Positions 19,800 to 46,894 are shown, counted from the stretch's first letter. The stretch is DNA of 64,000 nt from Macrostomum hystrix (GCA_950097015.1 CATNEN010000033.1:496001-560000), one strand, 5' to 3'. Notes: generated from the letters alone by a model not told the origin. Numbers and translations are program-made.

Positions 19800-21614
19800 T
19801 CAGGCGATCTCGATAGCGGCCGCCTTCTCCAGGTGGAGCTCCTTGATCACCTCCTCCTTGAGCATGAACTTTTGCACCTTGCCGGTGACCGTCATGGGGA
19901 ACTCCTTTCTGAACAGCACGTAGCGCGGGATTTTGAAGTGCGCGATCTCGCCCTTGCAGAAGGCCTTCAGCTCGGCCTCAGTCAGCGACATCCCCGGGCG
20001 CAGTCGCAGAACGGCGCAGAGCTCCTCGCCCAATCGCTCGTCGGGCACACCGACAATTTGGGCCTCGGCAATGGCTGGATGGCTGTGCAGGAAGTTCTCT
20101 ATCTCCGCGGGGTAGAGGTTCTCTCCGCCGCGGATCACCATGTCCCGGATGCGGCCCCGGATGTGGCCGTAACCGTCAGCGTCTAGGAAGCCGATGTCGC
20201 CGGTGCGGTACCAGCGGTCCTCGCCGATCACCTCTGTAGTCTTCTTGGCGTCGTTGAAATAGCCGCGCATAACGGCATAGCCGCGGATGCAAATCTCGCC
20301 ACGCTGTCCGATGGGTACCATGCGGCCCTCCGGGTCGGCGATCTTCACCTCCATGTGCGCGGACAGGCGCCCGACAGAGCCCGTTCGCTTCTCTAGACTG
20401 TCGTCCGGCAGGCCCTGGAAAGTGACGGGGCTGTTCTCCGTGGTCCCGTAAGCGATGGTCACCCGCTCCATGTGTAGCTCGGACACGATGCGGCGCATCA
20501 CCTCCACCGGGCAGGGCGAGCCGGCGATGATTCCCGTCCGAAGCGAGCGGAGGTCCCGCTTGGCCAAGTCCGGCTGCGATAGAATATCGATGAACATTGT
20601 CGGCGTGCCGTAGAGCGCCGTGCATCTTTCTGACTCCACGGCGCTCAAGCTGGCTGCAGGTTCGAAGCTTGGCGACGGATAAACGCAGGTGGCGCCGTGC
20701 AGGACGATCTGCAGGTTGCCAAGGCCCATGCCGAAGCAGTGGTAGAACGGCACCTGGACGCAGATGCGGGCCTGATGCTTGTGAAACTCGCAGCGCATGC
20801 CGACAAAATAAGCATTGTTGATGATGTTGTGATGCGTCAGGGCCGCGCCCTTCGGACTGCCGGTGGTGCCGGAGGTGAACTGGATGTTGATCACGTCGTC
20901 CATCTGCAGCCGCTCGGCTAGCCGGCGAAGCTGAGCCTCAGTTGCCGGGTCGGAGCCGCCCGCCTGGCACACCTCGTCGTACAGGTAGGCTCCCGGCCTC
21001 TCCTCCTGACCCATCATGATAAGGTGCGTTAGCGAGGGCATAGCTCGGCCAGACAGAGAGCCCGGCTTTGAAGTGGGCAGCTCCGGGCAGAGGTCGCACA
21101 GCATGCCGTAGTAGTCAGACGTTTTGAAGCTGGGCGCGGAGACCAGCGCTCGGACGCCGACCCGGTTGACGCAGTACTCGAGCTCGTGCGGACGGTAGGC
21201 CGGGTTGATGTTCACCAGCACTAGGCCGGCCTTGGCTGCGGCGAACTGGGTGGTCACCCACTCCGGGCTGTTGGGCCCCCAGATGCCCAGCCTGTCTCCC
21301 GGCTGCAGCCCCAGCGACAAGAAGCCCCTGGCGAGGCGGTCAACATCGGCGCGAAACTCCGCCACAGATCGGCGCAGCGGGCCGCCATCCGGACCACCGA
21401 AGCGGAACACGAAGGCCTCCCGGTCCGGCTGCTTGGCGGCAGCGGCGTCCAGCAGCTGGCCGACTGTCCCACCCATCAGCGGAATGTCAGCCGGGCCGCA
21501 CGCATAGCTCAATCGCTCCGGCAGCAGCGGCATCGGCGGTGGTGACGGCAGCTGCTGGCACGGCCGGAGACCGCTAAGCGACAGGTGACGCAGCCCCTTG
21601 GCTGTAGGGAGCAT
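19800..21614 (-). CDS. ACSF2: Medium-chain acyl-CoA synthetase, ACSF2 type, mitochondrial
   Basis: Intronless frame of 604 residues, the usual length for ACSF2. It activates medium-chain fatty acids to acyl-CoA through an acyl-adenylate. The AMP-binding signature TSGTTGSPKG is at 247-256. YGTTENSP, the YRTGDIGFLD motif and GRIRDMVIRGGENLYPAEIE (the hinge and A8 region) follow. The catalytic lysine of the C-terminal lobe is Lys579 (TVTGKVQ). The N-terminal 30 or so residues are rich in Leu, Ser, Arg and Pro with no acids, consistent with mitochondrial import. The start is the first ATG, with an in-frame TAG upstream. It is the only long gene here without introns, which could mean a retrocopy or simple intron loss; the reading frame is intact. 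The 3' flank holds a candidate poly(A) signal on the minus strand near 19533. Confidence 0.93.
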   Translation of the reverse strand: MLPTAKGLRHLSLSGLRPCQQLPSPPPMPLLPERLSYACGPADIPLMGGTVGQLLDAAAAKQPDREAFVFRFGGPDGGPLRRSVAEFRADVDRLARGFLSLGLQPGDRLGIWGPNSPEWVTTQFAAAKAGLVLVNINPAYRPHELEYCVNRVGVRALVSAPSFKTSDYYGMLCDLCPELPTSKPGSLSGRAMPSLTHLIMMGQEERPGAYLYDEVCQAGGSDPATEAQLRRLAERLQMDDVINIQFTSGTTGSPKGAALTHHNIINNAYFVGMRCEFHKHQARICVQVPFYHCFGMGLGNLQIVLHGATCVYPSPSFEPAASLSAVESERCTALYGTPTMFIDILSQPDLAKRDLRSLRTGIIAGSPCPVEVMRRIVSELHMERVTIAYGTTENSPVTFQGLPDDSLEKRTGSVGRLSAHMEVKIADPEGRMVPIGQRGEICIRGYAVMRGYFNDAKKTTEVIGEDRWYRTGDIGFLDADGYGHIRGRIRDMVIRGGENLYPAEIENFLHSHPAIAEAQIVGVPDERLGEELCAVLRLRPGMSLTEAELKAFCKGEIAHFKIPRYVLFRKEFPMTVTGKVQKFMLKEEVIKELHLEKAAAIEIA

Positions 21615-22082
21615 GCTTGCTGCCTGCTTGCACAGCTGCTACTGCTGCTAAGAGAAGCAATTGGATTGTGTGAGTGAGCAGTGCTGAGCAGTAATTTTCT
21701 ATGCCTTGTGTGCGCACTGGTCACATTGTGGGCTGGCTGCAGACTTGTACGCCTTGCACACGGTGTGAAGCTATTTGGGTAGAGGGTAGAGAGAAAAGTG
21801 TCACATGACGGGTCACTTATCCTGTGCAACTGCCTTTTTCGAAGTACAGCCCTTGCAAGGCTTGGTCAATATAAACAAACTGGTGAAAGATAGGTTGGCA
21901 GCCCGAGCTCTTTAAGTTGTACTTCTAAAATCAATTGGATAAGAGTGACAACGGCAAATTTTTTGTTTTCTCTGCCTTTATCTGAGACATTGAGACATCT
22001 GTGACATTGCCCAAGACCATGTTCTGAAAACAATGGCCAATAGAGTTTGCCATCTTCTATGCATGGATGAGTTCAGAGTAAC

Positions 22083-22405
22083 CTATGCGCGGCGGGGAAC
22101 GAGATTCAGAGTGGTAAACGCATTTGCCTCTCGCACTAAGATTCCTGAGCTCTATGCCGCGCGGTGAGGCCACATTCATTTAGTGCGCAGCCTCGGAGAG
22201 AAGGCTTGAGGGCTTGTCGTGCAATTTACGCCCTTAATGGCCAACTTCCAAGGCACAGTTAGAGTGCACACTGCCTGACGATGAGAAAGTCAGGGAAGAT
22301 TTACACACCTGTGTGAGCGTGTGCCTGCGTACGGTATCTGTGTGTGTGTGTGCTCAGGAGTCAGCGAAATGGGCAGAATTGCTACCTCGCTGGCTGTCTG
22401 TCACC
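22083..22405 (+). mobile_element. tRNA-derived SINE copy, diverged
   Basis: Matches the family at 37641 and 51511 over most of its length (shared GGAGAGAAGGCTTG, GTGCAATTTACGCCCTT, CTGCCTGACGATGAGAAAGT and TCAGCGAAATGGGCAGAATT blocks). The tRNA-like head is degenerate and no clear target duplication is visible. Confidence 0.75.
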
Positions 22406-22554
22406 AAATAAGTGGCAATTTTCTGTGGCTAAAACTTATGATACGCTCTTGAAACTCAAAGTGTTGCTGTCAACCCTAACAGTGCCATGCACTGCTCCAT
22501 GATCTTGATAAAAATTTTAATTGGCGCTCTGAAAACTGTTCAGGTTTTTGTTGG

Positions 22555-23035
22555 ATAAGCAGGCAACCCCTTCACTGGAGAACAGCTGAATCAGAGGGCA
22601 ACCCCTTCACTGGAGGACAGCTGAATCAGAGGGCAACCCCTTCACTGGAGGACAGCTGAATCAGAGGGCAACCCCTTCACTGGAGGACAGCTGAATCAGA
22701 GGGCAACCCCTTCACTGGAGGACAGCTGAATCAGAGGGCAACCCCTTCACTGGAGGACAGCTGAATCAGAGGGCAACCCCTTCACTGGAGGACAGCTGAA
22801 TCAGAGGGCAACCCCTTCACTGGAGGACAGCTGAATCAGAGGGCAACCCCTTCACTGGAGGACAGCTGAATCAGAGGGCAACCCCTTCACTGGAGGACAG
22901 CTGAATCAGAGGGCCACCCCTTCACTGGAGGACAGCTGAATCAGAGGGCAACCCCTTCACTGGAGGACAGCTGAATCAGAGGGCAACCCCTTCACTGGAG
23001 GACAGCTGAATCAGAGGGCAACCCCTTCAGTAGAG
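22555..23035 (+). repeat. 35-bp minisatellite
   Basis: About 13-14 nearly identical units of the type GGGCAACCCCTTCACTGGAG followed by GACAGCTGAATCAGA. No gene overlaps it. Confidence 0.92.
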
Positions 23036-23039
23036 GACA

Positions 23040-24120
23040 GAAAAGAATGTAACTAAATTAGGAAATGTAATCCAATGAGCTCATTGCTTAAAGTACAGTC
23101 AAAGAACCAAGGCGGTGAACACCGGATTCAGGCATCAGTCTCGCCTCATCCACTCGCAGCTCCGGCTGCTCTAAGAAGCGGATGACGAATTCAGTAGCTT
23201 AAATAGCAAGAGTAGTATGTAAAACATTTTTGAGTAGCTTGTGTATTGTTTTCAGGCCTTCAAATTAAAATTAATTTCAGGGCAGAAAATACTAGTCGAC
23301 AATAGTTGATAAAGCGACAAGGTTACCATATATTCGGCGGTTAAGCATAAACAATACAGGGTGATTGGTGTCATAGGGTTTGCTGCTGTACTACTGAGGT
23401 GCTTGTCGGTAAGAGTCTACTGTGCCGATGTGACTTGCCACGAAAGAAACTGCCGCTTTGTGTCAGTACACAAGAGAACAATAAAATGATTAGATAAAAA
23501 TTATTTAAATCAACATTTTAAACTCACTTACGATAGTCGAGTTTTCAAAAAAATAGGGCGAAAAAATCGAATCTGCCAACTTGCGGTAGCAAAAAAGAGA
23601 ATAAAAAATCGTTTCTCAGGCTCGAAAAAAGTAGAATAAAATCCAAGGAGTTTTGTAGAAATCACGGAAAATATACACTGGGTTTTCTATTTCCGGGAAA
23701 AATAACAGGACGGTCATCGTTCTTTCTGGAATGTACGAGCGAAAGTTAACAGTGCAATTGTTGGTGTTGAGATGTAGGCCTGTGGTGAGTGTCGAGACTT
23801 TTATATAATCTTTCATATTTTTCATTTTTTAATACATTATGCTAAATATTGATGTTATAACAGTGCTCTAACTACTGTTGTGCAATATAAAATAGCTGGG
23901 TCAGGTTTAAACTGCCCTTTTTATTAGGGCTGTGGACCAGTAAATAGAATGCTGGGAGCTTTGGTTAAACTGACAGTGAGTTTTTCATTTCGGATTGTCG
24001 GCTGGCGTTTTCCTGCCGTCTTTATTCGCGCTCTGAAATTATTTAGGGCAGTTAAGACTTATATCGATTTTGCCTTTGATATATATAGTAACAAGTTTCA
24101 GTAATAGCATTGTTGGTATA
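23040..24120. other. Intergenic, AT-rich, nothing recognised
   Basis: Single-copy sequence without recognisable ORF or RNA gene. Confidence 0.5.
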
Positions 24121-24127
24121 TCTGGCT

Positions 24128-24545
24128 GGATGTTGTTAAAAATAGAATAGGCGGAGGGTTATGGAGGGAGACTGTCTGAATGATGTTTCTAAAAATAGAA
24201 TAGGCGGAAGGTTATGGAGGGAGACTGTCTGAATGATGTTTCTAAAAATAGAATAGGCGGAGGGTTATGGAGGGACATTGTCTGGATGATGTTTCTAAAA
24301 ATAGAATAGGCGGAGGGTTATGGAGGGACATTGTCTGGATGATGTTTCTAAAAATAGAATAGGCGGAGGGTTATGGAGGGACATTGTCTGGATGATGTTT
24401 CTAAAAATAGAATAGGCGGAGGGTTATGGAGGGACATTGTCTGGATGATGTTTCTAAAAATAGAACCGGCGTCAGGTCACGTAGGGAGATTGTCTAAACG
24501 ACTTTTCTAAAAATAGAATTGGCGGAAGGTTATAGGGGGAGATTG
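24128..24545 (+). repeat. 53-bp minisatellite
   Basis: Seven to eight units, each containing TCTAAAAATAGAATAGGCGG and GGTTATGGAGGGA. Units toward the right are more diverged. Confidence 0.88.
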
Positions 24546-24568
24546 TCTTGAGAATGTCTTGGTCTTAC

Positions 24569-24601
24569 CTGATTTGCTTCCGACTTAATGACGCCCATTG
24601 C
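24569..24601 (-). other. Candidate 33-bp first coding exon (MGVIKSEANQ)
   Basis: On the minus strand an acceptor (TTAAATCATTTCAG) is followed by GC, then ATG GGC GTC ATT AAG TCG GAA GCA AAT CAG and a GTAAGA donor. Both splice signals are strong for so short a piece. The M-G-x-x-x-S start would suit N-myristoylation. An acceptor just before an ATG also suits spliced-leader trans-splicing. No downstream exon was found, so this is speculative. Confidence 0.25.
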
Positions 24602-24930
24602 CTGAAATGATTTAAGTAGGATCAAATGAAAAAAATGTAATTGCTAAATTCTAAGTATAGTGTAAGCTGGTTAATTTCACAACATCCAGTCATGCTACAG
24701 GGGAAATAAATAAGTGTTCACGGAAAAAATAAAGGCTATTTTATTTTTTTTACTATGGCTTTGGTGAAGTTAGTTATATTTGATAAATATTGCCAATTGA
24801 ATTTATTGAATTTGACTACTCCATTGAATCGAGTGCCTGTGCATGCGCAGTGTACGGACTCCGTGCTGACACGCCCAGATCATTGTCTCCAGTCGCCATT
24901 TCATTAATTTTTTCAAGTCAACTTTTTTAG

Positions 24931-25101
24931 ATGGTAAGCATAAAATCTACAAGCGAAGCCGTTAATATTTTCCTGGGTCATCCCGATTGCGACCTGCTAT
25001 TGAGATCCTACACAACAGCTCGCTCGGATAAGCTATCAGAGACTATGGGAATAATGTTAGGCAATGCCAAGGTTGTGCTGGAAAGCGAGCAGGAGGAACA
25101 G
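24931..25101 (+). CDS. Candidate first exon of an unknown plus-strand gene
   Basis: An acceptor-like TTTTTTAG lies directly before ATG. The 57-codon frame (includes DCDLLLRSYTTARSDKLSET) runs into a GTGAGT donor at 25102 in phase 0. I recognise no domain and found no second exon. The signals resemble those of real genes here but are not proof. A minus-strand exon candidate starts 41 bp downstream, so at least one of the two may be false. Confidence 0.3.
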
Positions 25102-25141
25102 GTGAGTAAGCTGCGCCAGCAATCAGCAGGGGCTGGGATAC

Positions 25142-27546
25142 CTTCGGCATCGTGCAACTCCTGGACCCGCCTGGCCGCCTGCTCTGCGATGTCATCGATC
25201 AGGGCCTTGGCTGCAATCCGGGGGGTTTGGCAATGGTTTTCAGACAGCTTCCAATGCTTTTCTGTGGCACTGCTCAGCTAGTACCTTGAGAACACAAGCC
25301 TGAGTAAATCATGAGCATATTTATTTGCAACAATGCGATCGCAGCTAAGTCTAAAAAGAGAAAAGGCAGAGGTGCGAACACCCAAATATCTAGGCAGGAG
25401 CAGAGAGGCGTGCAAATATTTAGCCGGACAGATAATGCTGATGGGAAGTCTAAATCCCTCCTCCAGAACAATTCGTTAGCCACCTCACTCCTCTAACAGC
25501 CACCTCACTCCTCCAACAGCCACCCCACTCCTCCAACAGCCACCTCAACTCCTCCAACAGCCAGCTCACTCCTCCAGCGGCCACCTCACTCCTCCATCAG
25601 CCACCCGAATCCACAAACGAGCACCCCACTGCCCTGACCCATTCTGAACAGCCACCACACTCCTCAAACAGCCACCTCATTCCTCCAACATCCACCTCAC
25701 TCCTCCATCAGCCACATGAATCTCAAAACGAGCTCCCCACTGCCCTAACCCATTCTGAACAGCCACCCCACTCCTTTAACAGCCACCTCACTCCTCCAGT
25801 GTCCACCTCACTCCTCCAACAGCCACCTCACTCCTCAATCAGCTAACCGAATCCACAAACGAGCACCCCACTGCCCTGACAAATTCTGAACAGCCACCTC
25901 ACTCCTCCAACAGCCACCTCACTCCTCCAGCGGCCACCTCACTCCTCAAACATCCACCTCACTCCTCCATCAGCCACATGAATCTCAAAACGAGCTCCCC
26001 ACTGCCCTAACCCATTCTGAACAGCCACCCCACTCCTCCAACAGCCACCTCACTTCTCCATCAGCCACCCGAATTCACAAACGAGCACCCCACTGCCCAA
26101 ACAGCCACCTCGCTTATCCAATCAAATCCGAACAGCCATGTCACACCTCGAAGCCGATCCGTAAATCCAAATCCAAATCCCTCATCCAAGCCTATTTAAA
26201 CAGCGAACTCAGTTTTGTTGCCAATATTCCGGTCAAACCTCGAGCATTCTACTGGATAAGTGATGTGAGGATAGCTCTAGACTTTTCCTAATTTACAGTG
26301 CTAAAAAGATTGTGACACGTACGTTTCTATGTGCAAGTAAGGGTCTCAGATGTTCACTAATCGTGAACGGATACTGTGTAAGTGGATTGTTAAATAAAGA
26401 TAAAGAGAAAAAACAGCAGCCCGTTGTTGGGTTCTAGCACAAACCTTTGGCCTCTGAAATGAAAAGAATTGAGTTTTTTTCGAAAACTGTGTACGATACA
26501 TATCAGTGATGAATTTTGACAGACATATAAGTCATTGATATAGTACATTACTATTACAGTTTTACTCTTGCAGAAAGGTTTAGTAAAGTTTTAAAAAATA
26601 ATACTTATGGTGATTCGTTAATAGCGCTTCATTTTTAAAAAGCTTTTAAAAATAAGCATGCAAGCTAGATCAATGTTAAAGAGAATTCAATACTTTAATA
26701 TATGCTTATTCCTTGCCCAACCTTCTATTTTGTCAACCTCACTCTACATCCACCTCATTATAAACCCACCTGCCTTCACGCCAACCCCACACCCACTTCA
26801 CTTCACACCCACCTCACTCCGCACCCACATCACTTAAAACCCACCTCACTCCGCACCCACCTCACTCCACACCGAACTCTCTCCGCAGTCACTTTACTCT
26901 GCACCAATCTCACTCCGCACCCACCTCACTATAAACCCACCTACCTCCACACCAACCTCACTCCACACCCACCTCATTCCGCACCCACCTACCCACCTCA
27001 CTTCGCACTCTCTCCACACACTTTGGTCAACTTTGATGATATTTCCACGAAACGCAATAGAATTTTGTGTTAAATAAATCAGAGTACGCTCTGACATTAA
27101 GAAAAACAGAAAGCTTGTCTACACAGATCTTGCGTACATATGTTAATATAAGATCCATGGTCTAAACCAACTTTATTTACAGGTTAACCACAAATTTAAA
27201 GAAAAAAAGTAAATTAATTCAGTTTCTAATTTTTAGCTTGCTTTACTAAGATTGCAACTGTGGACCGGCCCTCGAATTACATCAGTATTTAATAAGTTCT
27301 AATGTACTGTCAGCTAATTACCATAGACGTCGAGCAAGTCTCGGAAAGTTTGGGTCGATGGCTGAATGAGAAGCAGCTGCTGGTCTGAAGTGTTATTCGG
27401 TCCCACGGCTGGTTTTAACCCCAGGCTCAAACTCCGGTCCTGTTTTTTGTTTTAATGCTTCCTTAAAGTGCCTTTAAATTCCTACAAAACGCAGGCCTTA
27501 CCATCTTCCTCGTACTGCTTTAGCTCGTCATCTTCCGTCAGATTTT
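25142..27546 (-). CDS. Candidate two-exon piece of an unknown minus-strand gene
   Basis: Exon 27546-27502 (45 nt) has acceptor TTTTACTTTTCAG and donor GTAAGG and encodes NLTEDDELKQYEED. Exon 25261-25142 (120 nt) has acceptor GTGCCACAG and donor GTATCC and encodes KHWKLSENHCQTPRIAAKAL then IDDIAEQAARRVQELHDAE. Both have phase 1 at each end and join without a stop, giving an acidic then helical, charged stretch. No flanking exons and no family were recognised. The 2.2-kb intron would contain the degenerate arrays at 25.5-27.0 kb, as is typical of other introns here. Confidence 0.3.
25480..26120 (+). repeat. Composite CCTCACTCCTCCAACAGCCA-type minisatellite
   Basis: Degenerate 17- to 20-bp units (CACCTCACTCCTCCAACAGC) organised in a higher-order pattern with GAATCCACAAACGAGCACCC and CCACTGCCCTAACCCATTCT segments repeated three or four times. 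Confidence 0.85.
26137..26445 (+). other. Possible solo LTR or promoter-like segment
   Basis: Starts TGTCACAC, contains a TATA-like CTATTTAAACAG (near 26207) and an AATAAA (near 26393), and ends with a CA. Layout resembles an LTR, but no partner LTR or target duplication was identified. Confidence 0.2.
26725..27015 (+). repeat. CACCTCACTCCGCACC-type minisatellite
   Basis: Degenerate array of 15- to 16-bp units (CACCTCACTCCGCACC, CACCTCACTATAAACC). Confidence 0.8.
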
Positions 27547-27999
27547 CTGAAAAGTAAAACATTATGTTTGCATTACATAAAATTAGTTTTATTTTTTTGT
27601 GGAATTTATTGGTAAACTCATTAAACAACAACCCTAATAATGCAGTCCAAAACTTGCCAAGCAGCAAAGCCAAAAAAACTAGGAAATTTAGCAGTGCACA
27701 AAATATTGACAAACAGCATTGGATTGCAGGATCAACATCACAAAATCACAAAATGACACAAATTTCTTTCAACTGCTTTCAGCTAGCTTTCACAACTAAA
27801 GCAATATATTAAGTATGAGTCTTAATTTTTCCTTTGTGTACAACCGTAAACTATTTAACTGTAAACTGTTAAACGGTAAGAAACACGATCTAATCAGATA
27901 AAAGTACAGGTCAACAAAAAACTAGCGGCTTGTAGATGCGCAGACAATATTAAAAGCTTTAAGCGGCCAATTTCTAAGGAAGTTTCTATTCTATGGCTA

Positions 28000-28290
28000 C
28001 AGTTTTTGGCGATAGTCTATGGCTACAGTTTTTGGCGATAGTCTATGGTTACAGTTTTTGGCGATAGTCTATGGCTACAGTTTTTGGCGATAGTCTATGG
28101 CTACAGTTTTTAGCGATAGCCAACGGCTAAAGTATATGGATATAGTCTATGGGTATAGTCAACGGCTACTGTCCACGGCTATAGTCTATGGCTATAGTCT
28201 ATGACTATAATCTATGGCTACAGTTTTTGGCTATAGTCTATGGCTATAGTCTATGGCTATAGTTTTGGCTACAGTCTTTGGCTATAGTTT
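28000..28290 (+). repeat. 26-bp minisatellite, degenerating to the right
   Basis: Units of TCTATGGCTACAGTTTTTGG plus CGATAG, about five clean copies and several shortened ones (TCTATGGCTATAG). Confidence 0.85.
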
Positions 28291-28911
28291 ATGGCGCACT
28301 CCCGTGCATGTCCCTTATCATAAAACGCAAGCATCCTTGCGAATCGTTAAATATTCGAATGCGCAAAATATTTCGTCAAATTATCTTAAATAAACCATCA
28401 GACACTCGAAGGCCGGTGCGTTTCATCGCTTGAAGTCAAAGCCTATTGTACAAGGAGCAAATCCCAATGCTCAATACCCATGCGTGTGCTTGTGTACAGG
28501 GGACTTACAGAGTGCATTGTACATGGCATGCGGCTGGGTAAGGGGCCTGTCTGCCTGCCCAGTACAGTGGGAGAATTGTGCTCTGCGACTATAAGCTACG
28601 CTGGGGATTTAACCAGTTGTGGATCGTTAAAAAATAATTCCGTTACAATTCAAACCTATAAGTAAGAGGCTTTGTAACGTAGTTTTTTCGTCAATAACAA
28701 TTGACGATAGATTTAAAGTTGTAGCAAAAAGAATGTTTCGTTAAACTAAATCTCTGATTCGTTAAATCGACGATTAAGAAAAAAGTGTTAACGATACCTA
28801 CCGCTGTAATTTGAAACGCAAAAATTCAAGTAACGAATTTTATTTATTAAACGATATCCACCACTGGTTGCTGCCATAGTTACTAGGCTAAATGATCTAC
28901 AAAAGTTATTT

Positions 28912-29042
28912 TTAGATTCTAAAGCTAATTCGCGCTGCAGTGAAGCAGTCGTCAGACATCGAACCTGACTGCTCATGCTGCAACTCCAGCACGGCTGCTG
29001 ACACAGCTTCGGCCACCAGCCTGGAGGTGGCTAGAGACAGGC
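28912..29042 (-). CDS. Possible last exon of the DCX-PLAT gene
   Basis: Acceptor CGATCCTGTTTCACAG leads into a frame reading LSLATSRLVAEAVSAAVLEL and ends ISFRI then TAA. It needs phase 1, which is what the GTGAGC donor at 30574 (inside exon 12 of the DCX-PLAT gene) provides. The join would give about 1290 residues. The SRLVAEAVSAAVLEL part could form an amphipathic helix. The intervening intron would carry the 33-bp array, in line with the other introns of that gene. The alternative is that the gene simply stops at the TGA at 30564. Confidence 0.45.
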
Positions 29043-29094
29043 CTGTGAAACAGGATCGGTGACCTCCGGGTGCGTCAATAGGAAATACGTCAAG

Positions 29095-29495
29095 CATATT
29101 CAAGCTATTTTTAGCAGCCAATGAGTGAGCATTCAAGCAATTTTTAGCAGCCAATGAGTGAGCGTTCAAGCTATTTTTAGCAGCCAATGAGTGAGCATTC
29201 AAGCTATTTTCAGCAGCCAATGAGTGAGCATTCAAGCTATTTTTAGCAGCCAATGAGTGAGCATTCAAGCAATTTTTAGCAGCCAATGAGTGAGCGTTCA
29301 AGCTATTTTTAGCGGCCAATGAGTGAGCATTCAAGCTATTTTTAGCAGCCAATTAGTGAGCATTCAAGCAATTTTTAGCAGCCAATGAGTGAGCGTTCAA
29401 GCTATTTTTAGCGGCCAATGAGTGAGCATTCAAGCTATTTTTAGCAGCCAATTAGTGAGCATTCAAGCTATTTTCAGCAGCCAATGAGTGAGCAG
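29095..29495 (+). repeat. 33-bp minisatellite
   Basis: About 12 units of GAGCATTCAAGCTATTTTTA followed by GCAGCCAATGAGT. The unit contains AGTGAGC. Confidence 0.92.
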
Positions 29496-29499
29496 TCGA

Positions 29500-30560
29500 C
29501 GCGGGCTGTGAATTAACTCTGACATTCAATGACCGCCAGTCAAATGTTGACGAACAAGGTGAAGCTGGCGAACTCTGATTTGTAACTTAAGGACTTCTTT
29601 TTACTCTTTATGTGCTTTGCTAGTCGGGCTGTCAAAGAGAACGATTTGAGCAGTCATGTGTAAGCGTATAGGATAAAAAACTCCTGTGTTTAAAGTCCTA
29701 TTAGAAAGGAGGAGACAGTAAGTAATTTCTTGTCTAAAAAACGTAAACTACGTTTGTAGTTAGTACTGCTTACAATCTTCACCCCAAGATTAGGCTCAAT
29801 GAAATTTAACTCGCCCAGATAGTTTTTTCGTGATTGAACATTCTGTGTACAGCTGTTCAGTCCACGGACTGAAGGCCGATACACCTATTTTCAGACCCAG
29901 TTAATACTGGTGCCCATTTTAAAGCTGGATAAACTGAAGACCCCACTCAACCCGTCCTCCGACCCTACCCACCCCTCCACAGACCCAACCAACCCCGACA
30001 CCCACCCCAGCCAGCCAGCCAATCTGCGAACTGCGCTATAGAGGACCATTTTCCAAGTACTCACATACTCAAATATGCACAGAATAAAGTAATTTCAGAT
30101 TCATCCTACTCATTGCTAGGTCATTGAGCGGTATAATTCTATTAAATGCAAAGCAAAGCAAATATTACAAATCCGGCATTATAACACATAAAAGTACATT
30201 CGGCTATTCTCAGCTAATGCAATAAAAAGTCGAAATGTAGTATCGAATGTAAGCTAGCAGCCCGCTGACCCGCATAACCATTGTTTATTAGGCATATTCT
30301 ACTGTCACTACTGGCGAAAAGTAGTAGTGTTAAGCGAACAACACCGTCGGAATTGTGTAGTAGGAAAGTGTTGTCCTGAGAAGCCAGCCCATATATTGTT
30401 TAAATATTTGTTTATATGCTAAATTACCCAGCTCTTGTTCCTTGGTGTCCGCAAACTCTGCAAATAATTAAAATTGACAGGCATCTGACAGGAATCTGAC
30501 AGACCAGCTAGGAGAAAATATTAGTCGCTAGACTATTTGTTTCCATGGCAACAAAGCGAG
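29500..30560. other. Non-coding stretch, nothing recognised
   Basis: Either the last intron of the DCX-PLAT gene or its 3' flank. It contains short CA/CC-rich runs (29960-30020) but no feature I can name. Confidence 0.4.
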
Positions 30561-30563
30561 CGT

Positions 30564-45654
<15,091 letters not shown>

Positions 45655-46840
45655 CGATGCGGCGGCGGCTCAACTGTTTGGCAGGCGATGTCAGGGACGA
45701 ACTGGTGAGAAACAAGAGTCGGCGCCCTCCAGTGACACAAACACGCGAGTGGGATTGGGGTGGGACAGGAATTGGGATGATAGGAGCGCCGGTCGGGCCG
45801 CGCAGTTGCTTAAATAAATGATTAGAGACGCCTCGCGATTCCCGCTGCACCATCGGTTGCTATTAGCAACCACCTGGCGCGCCCGTACAGCCAGGGTTAG
45901 GGTGGGGGTTTTGGGAACCGAAAAATTATAGGGCGCGGGCAGCACTGGCGGAGCACCAAAGAGCTTGGCGCAGCACAAATCTGATCCCCAAAATGCTGCA
46001 CAGACAATGCCCTCTGTCTCCTCTATCTTTCTTCCCCTTGGCGGGTCGGGTAGCTCCACTCTATGGCAACGGGCTATTGAGTGGCAGCTGGCCCAATAAA
46101 AGAAATCTGGTCCCCTGCAGTGCTCACAAAACCAATTGTCGAAATGTGCGACCTCCCCGATTCACTCGCAAAGAGAAAATATCAAGTCAGGGCCGTTTCC
46201 ATGGTGATTGACTGCCCCGGGGGGCTATTGAAGTGGGGGAGGGGACAGGTGGGCCGCAGGGCCAGGGGCAGATCAGACCAATTGGCAGTCTCAGCCAAGC
46301 CACAGACAACAAATTGACTTCTGTTTCAATGTCGGGGCGCCCGAGAGCAGTTTCACTGGCGATCATGCTGCCTTCTCTGCTCTCACCCGGTGTTTTTCTT
46401 TGAAGTGGCTCTCCCCCCTCAACGGAACACATTCCGTGGGCGCTGTGGCGTGGCGTCAGGCAGTCGCCATTGGAGACGGTTGATTCTCGGGGGTTGGGGG
46501 GGGTGGGGGCTCACAGCACTCGGCCATCAGCAATGTCAGTTTTGTAAAACACACTCAAGCATGATTTGTTCCATTTGTTATCCGGAATTGCACTGATTAC
46601 AGCAACTCAGCTAGAGTGAAATTTCTAGTAGCATATTTTTTCGCTTTCATACATATTAATAAACTCTCTCTGAGTTTTATGTAGCACAATAAATGAAAAC
46701 AGAGAAGATAATATGCATGTTCTGTTTCTTTGTGTCTTGTACGACTTATTTCTAAATCTAAGAGCGTTAATTTCGAATTAATCGTAATAAATGCGGCTAA
46801 AAAGTCGCGGAGGCTATCTGGTATATTTAACGGCTGATAT
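45655..46840. other. Upstream region of the DCX-PLAT gene
   Basis: GC-rich near the start codon, then mixed. Expected to hold the promoter and 5' UTR. No TATA box or other element could be assigned. Confidence 0.4.
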
Positions 46841-46894
46841 AGTTAAATAAAACTACACACTGCACTTTCTGATTATCTTTGGCAGTATTAAGCA

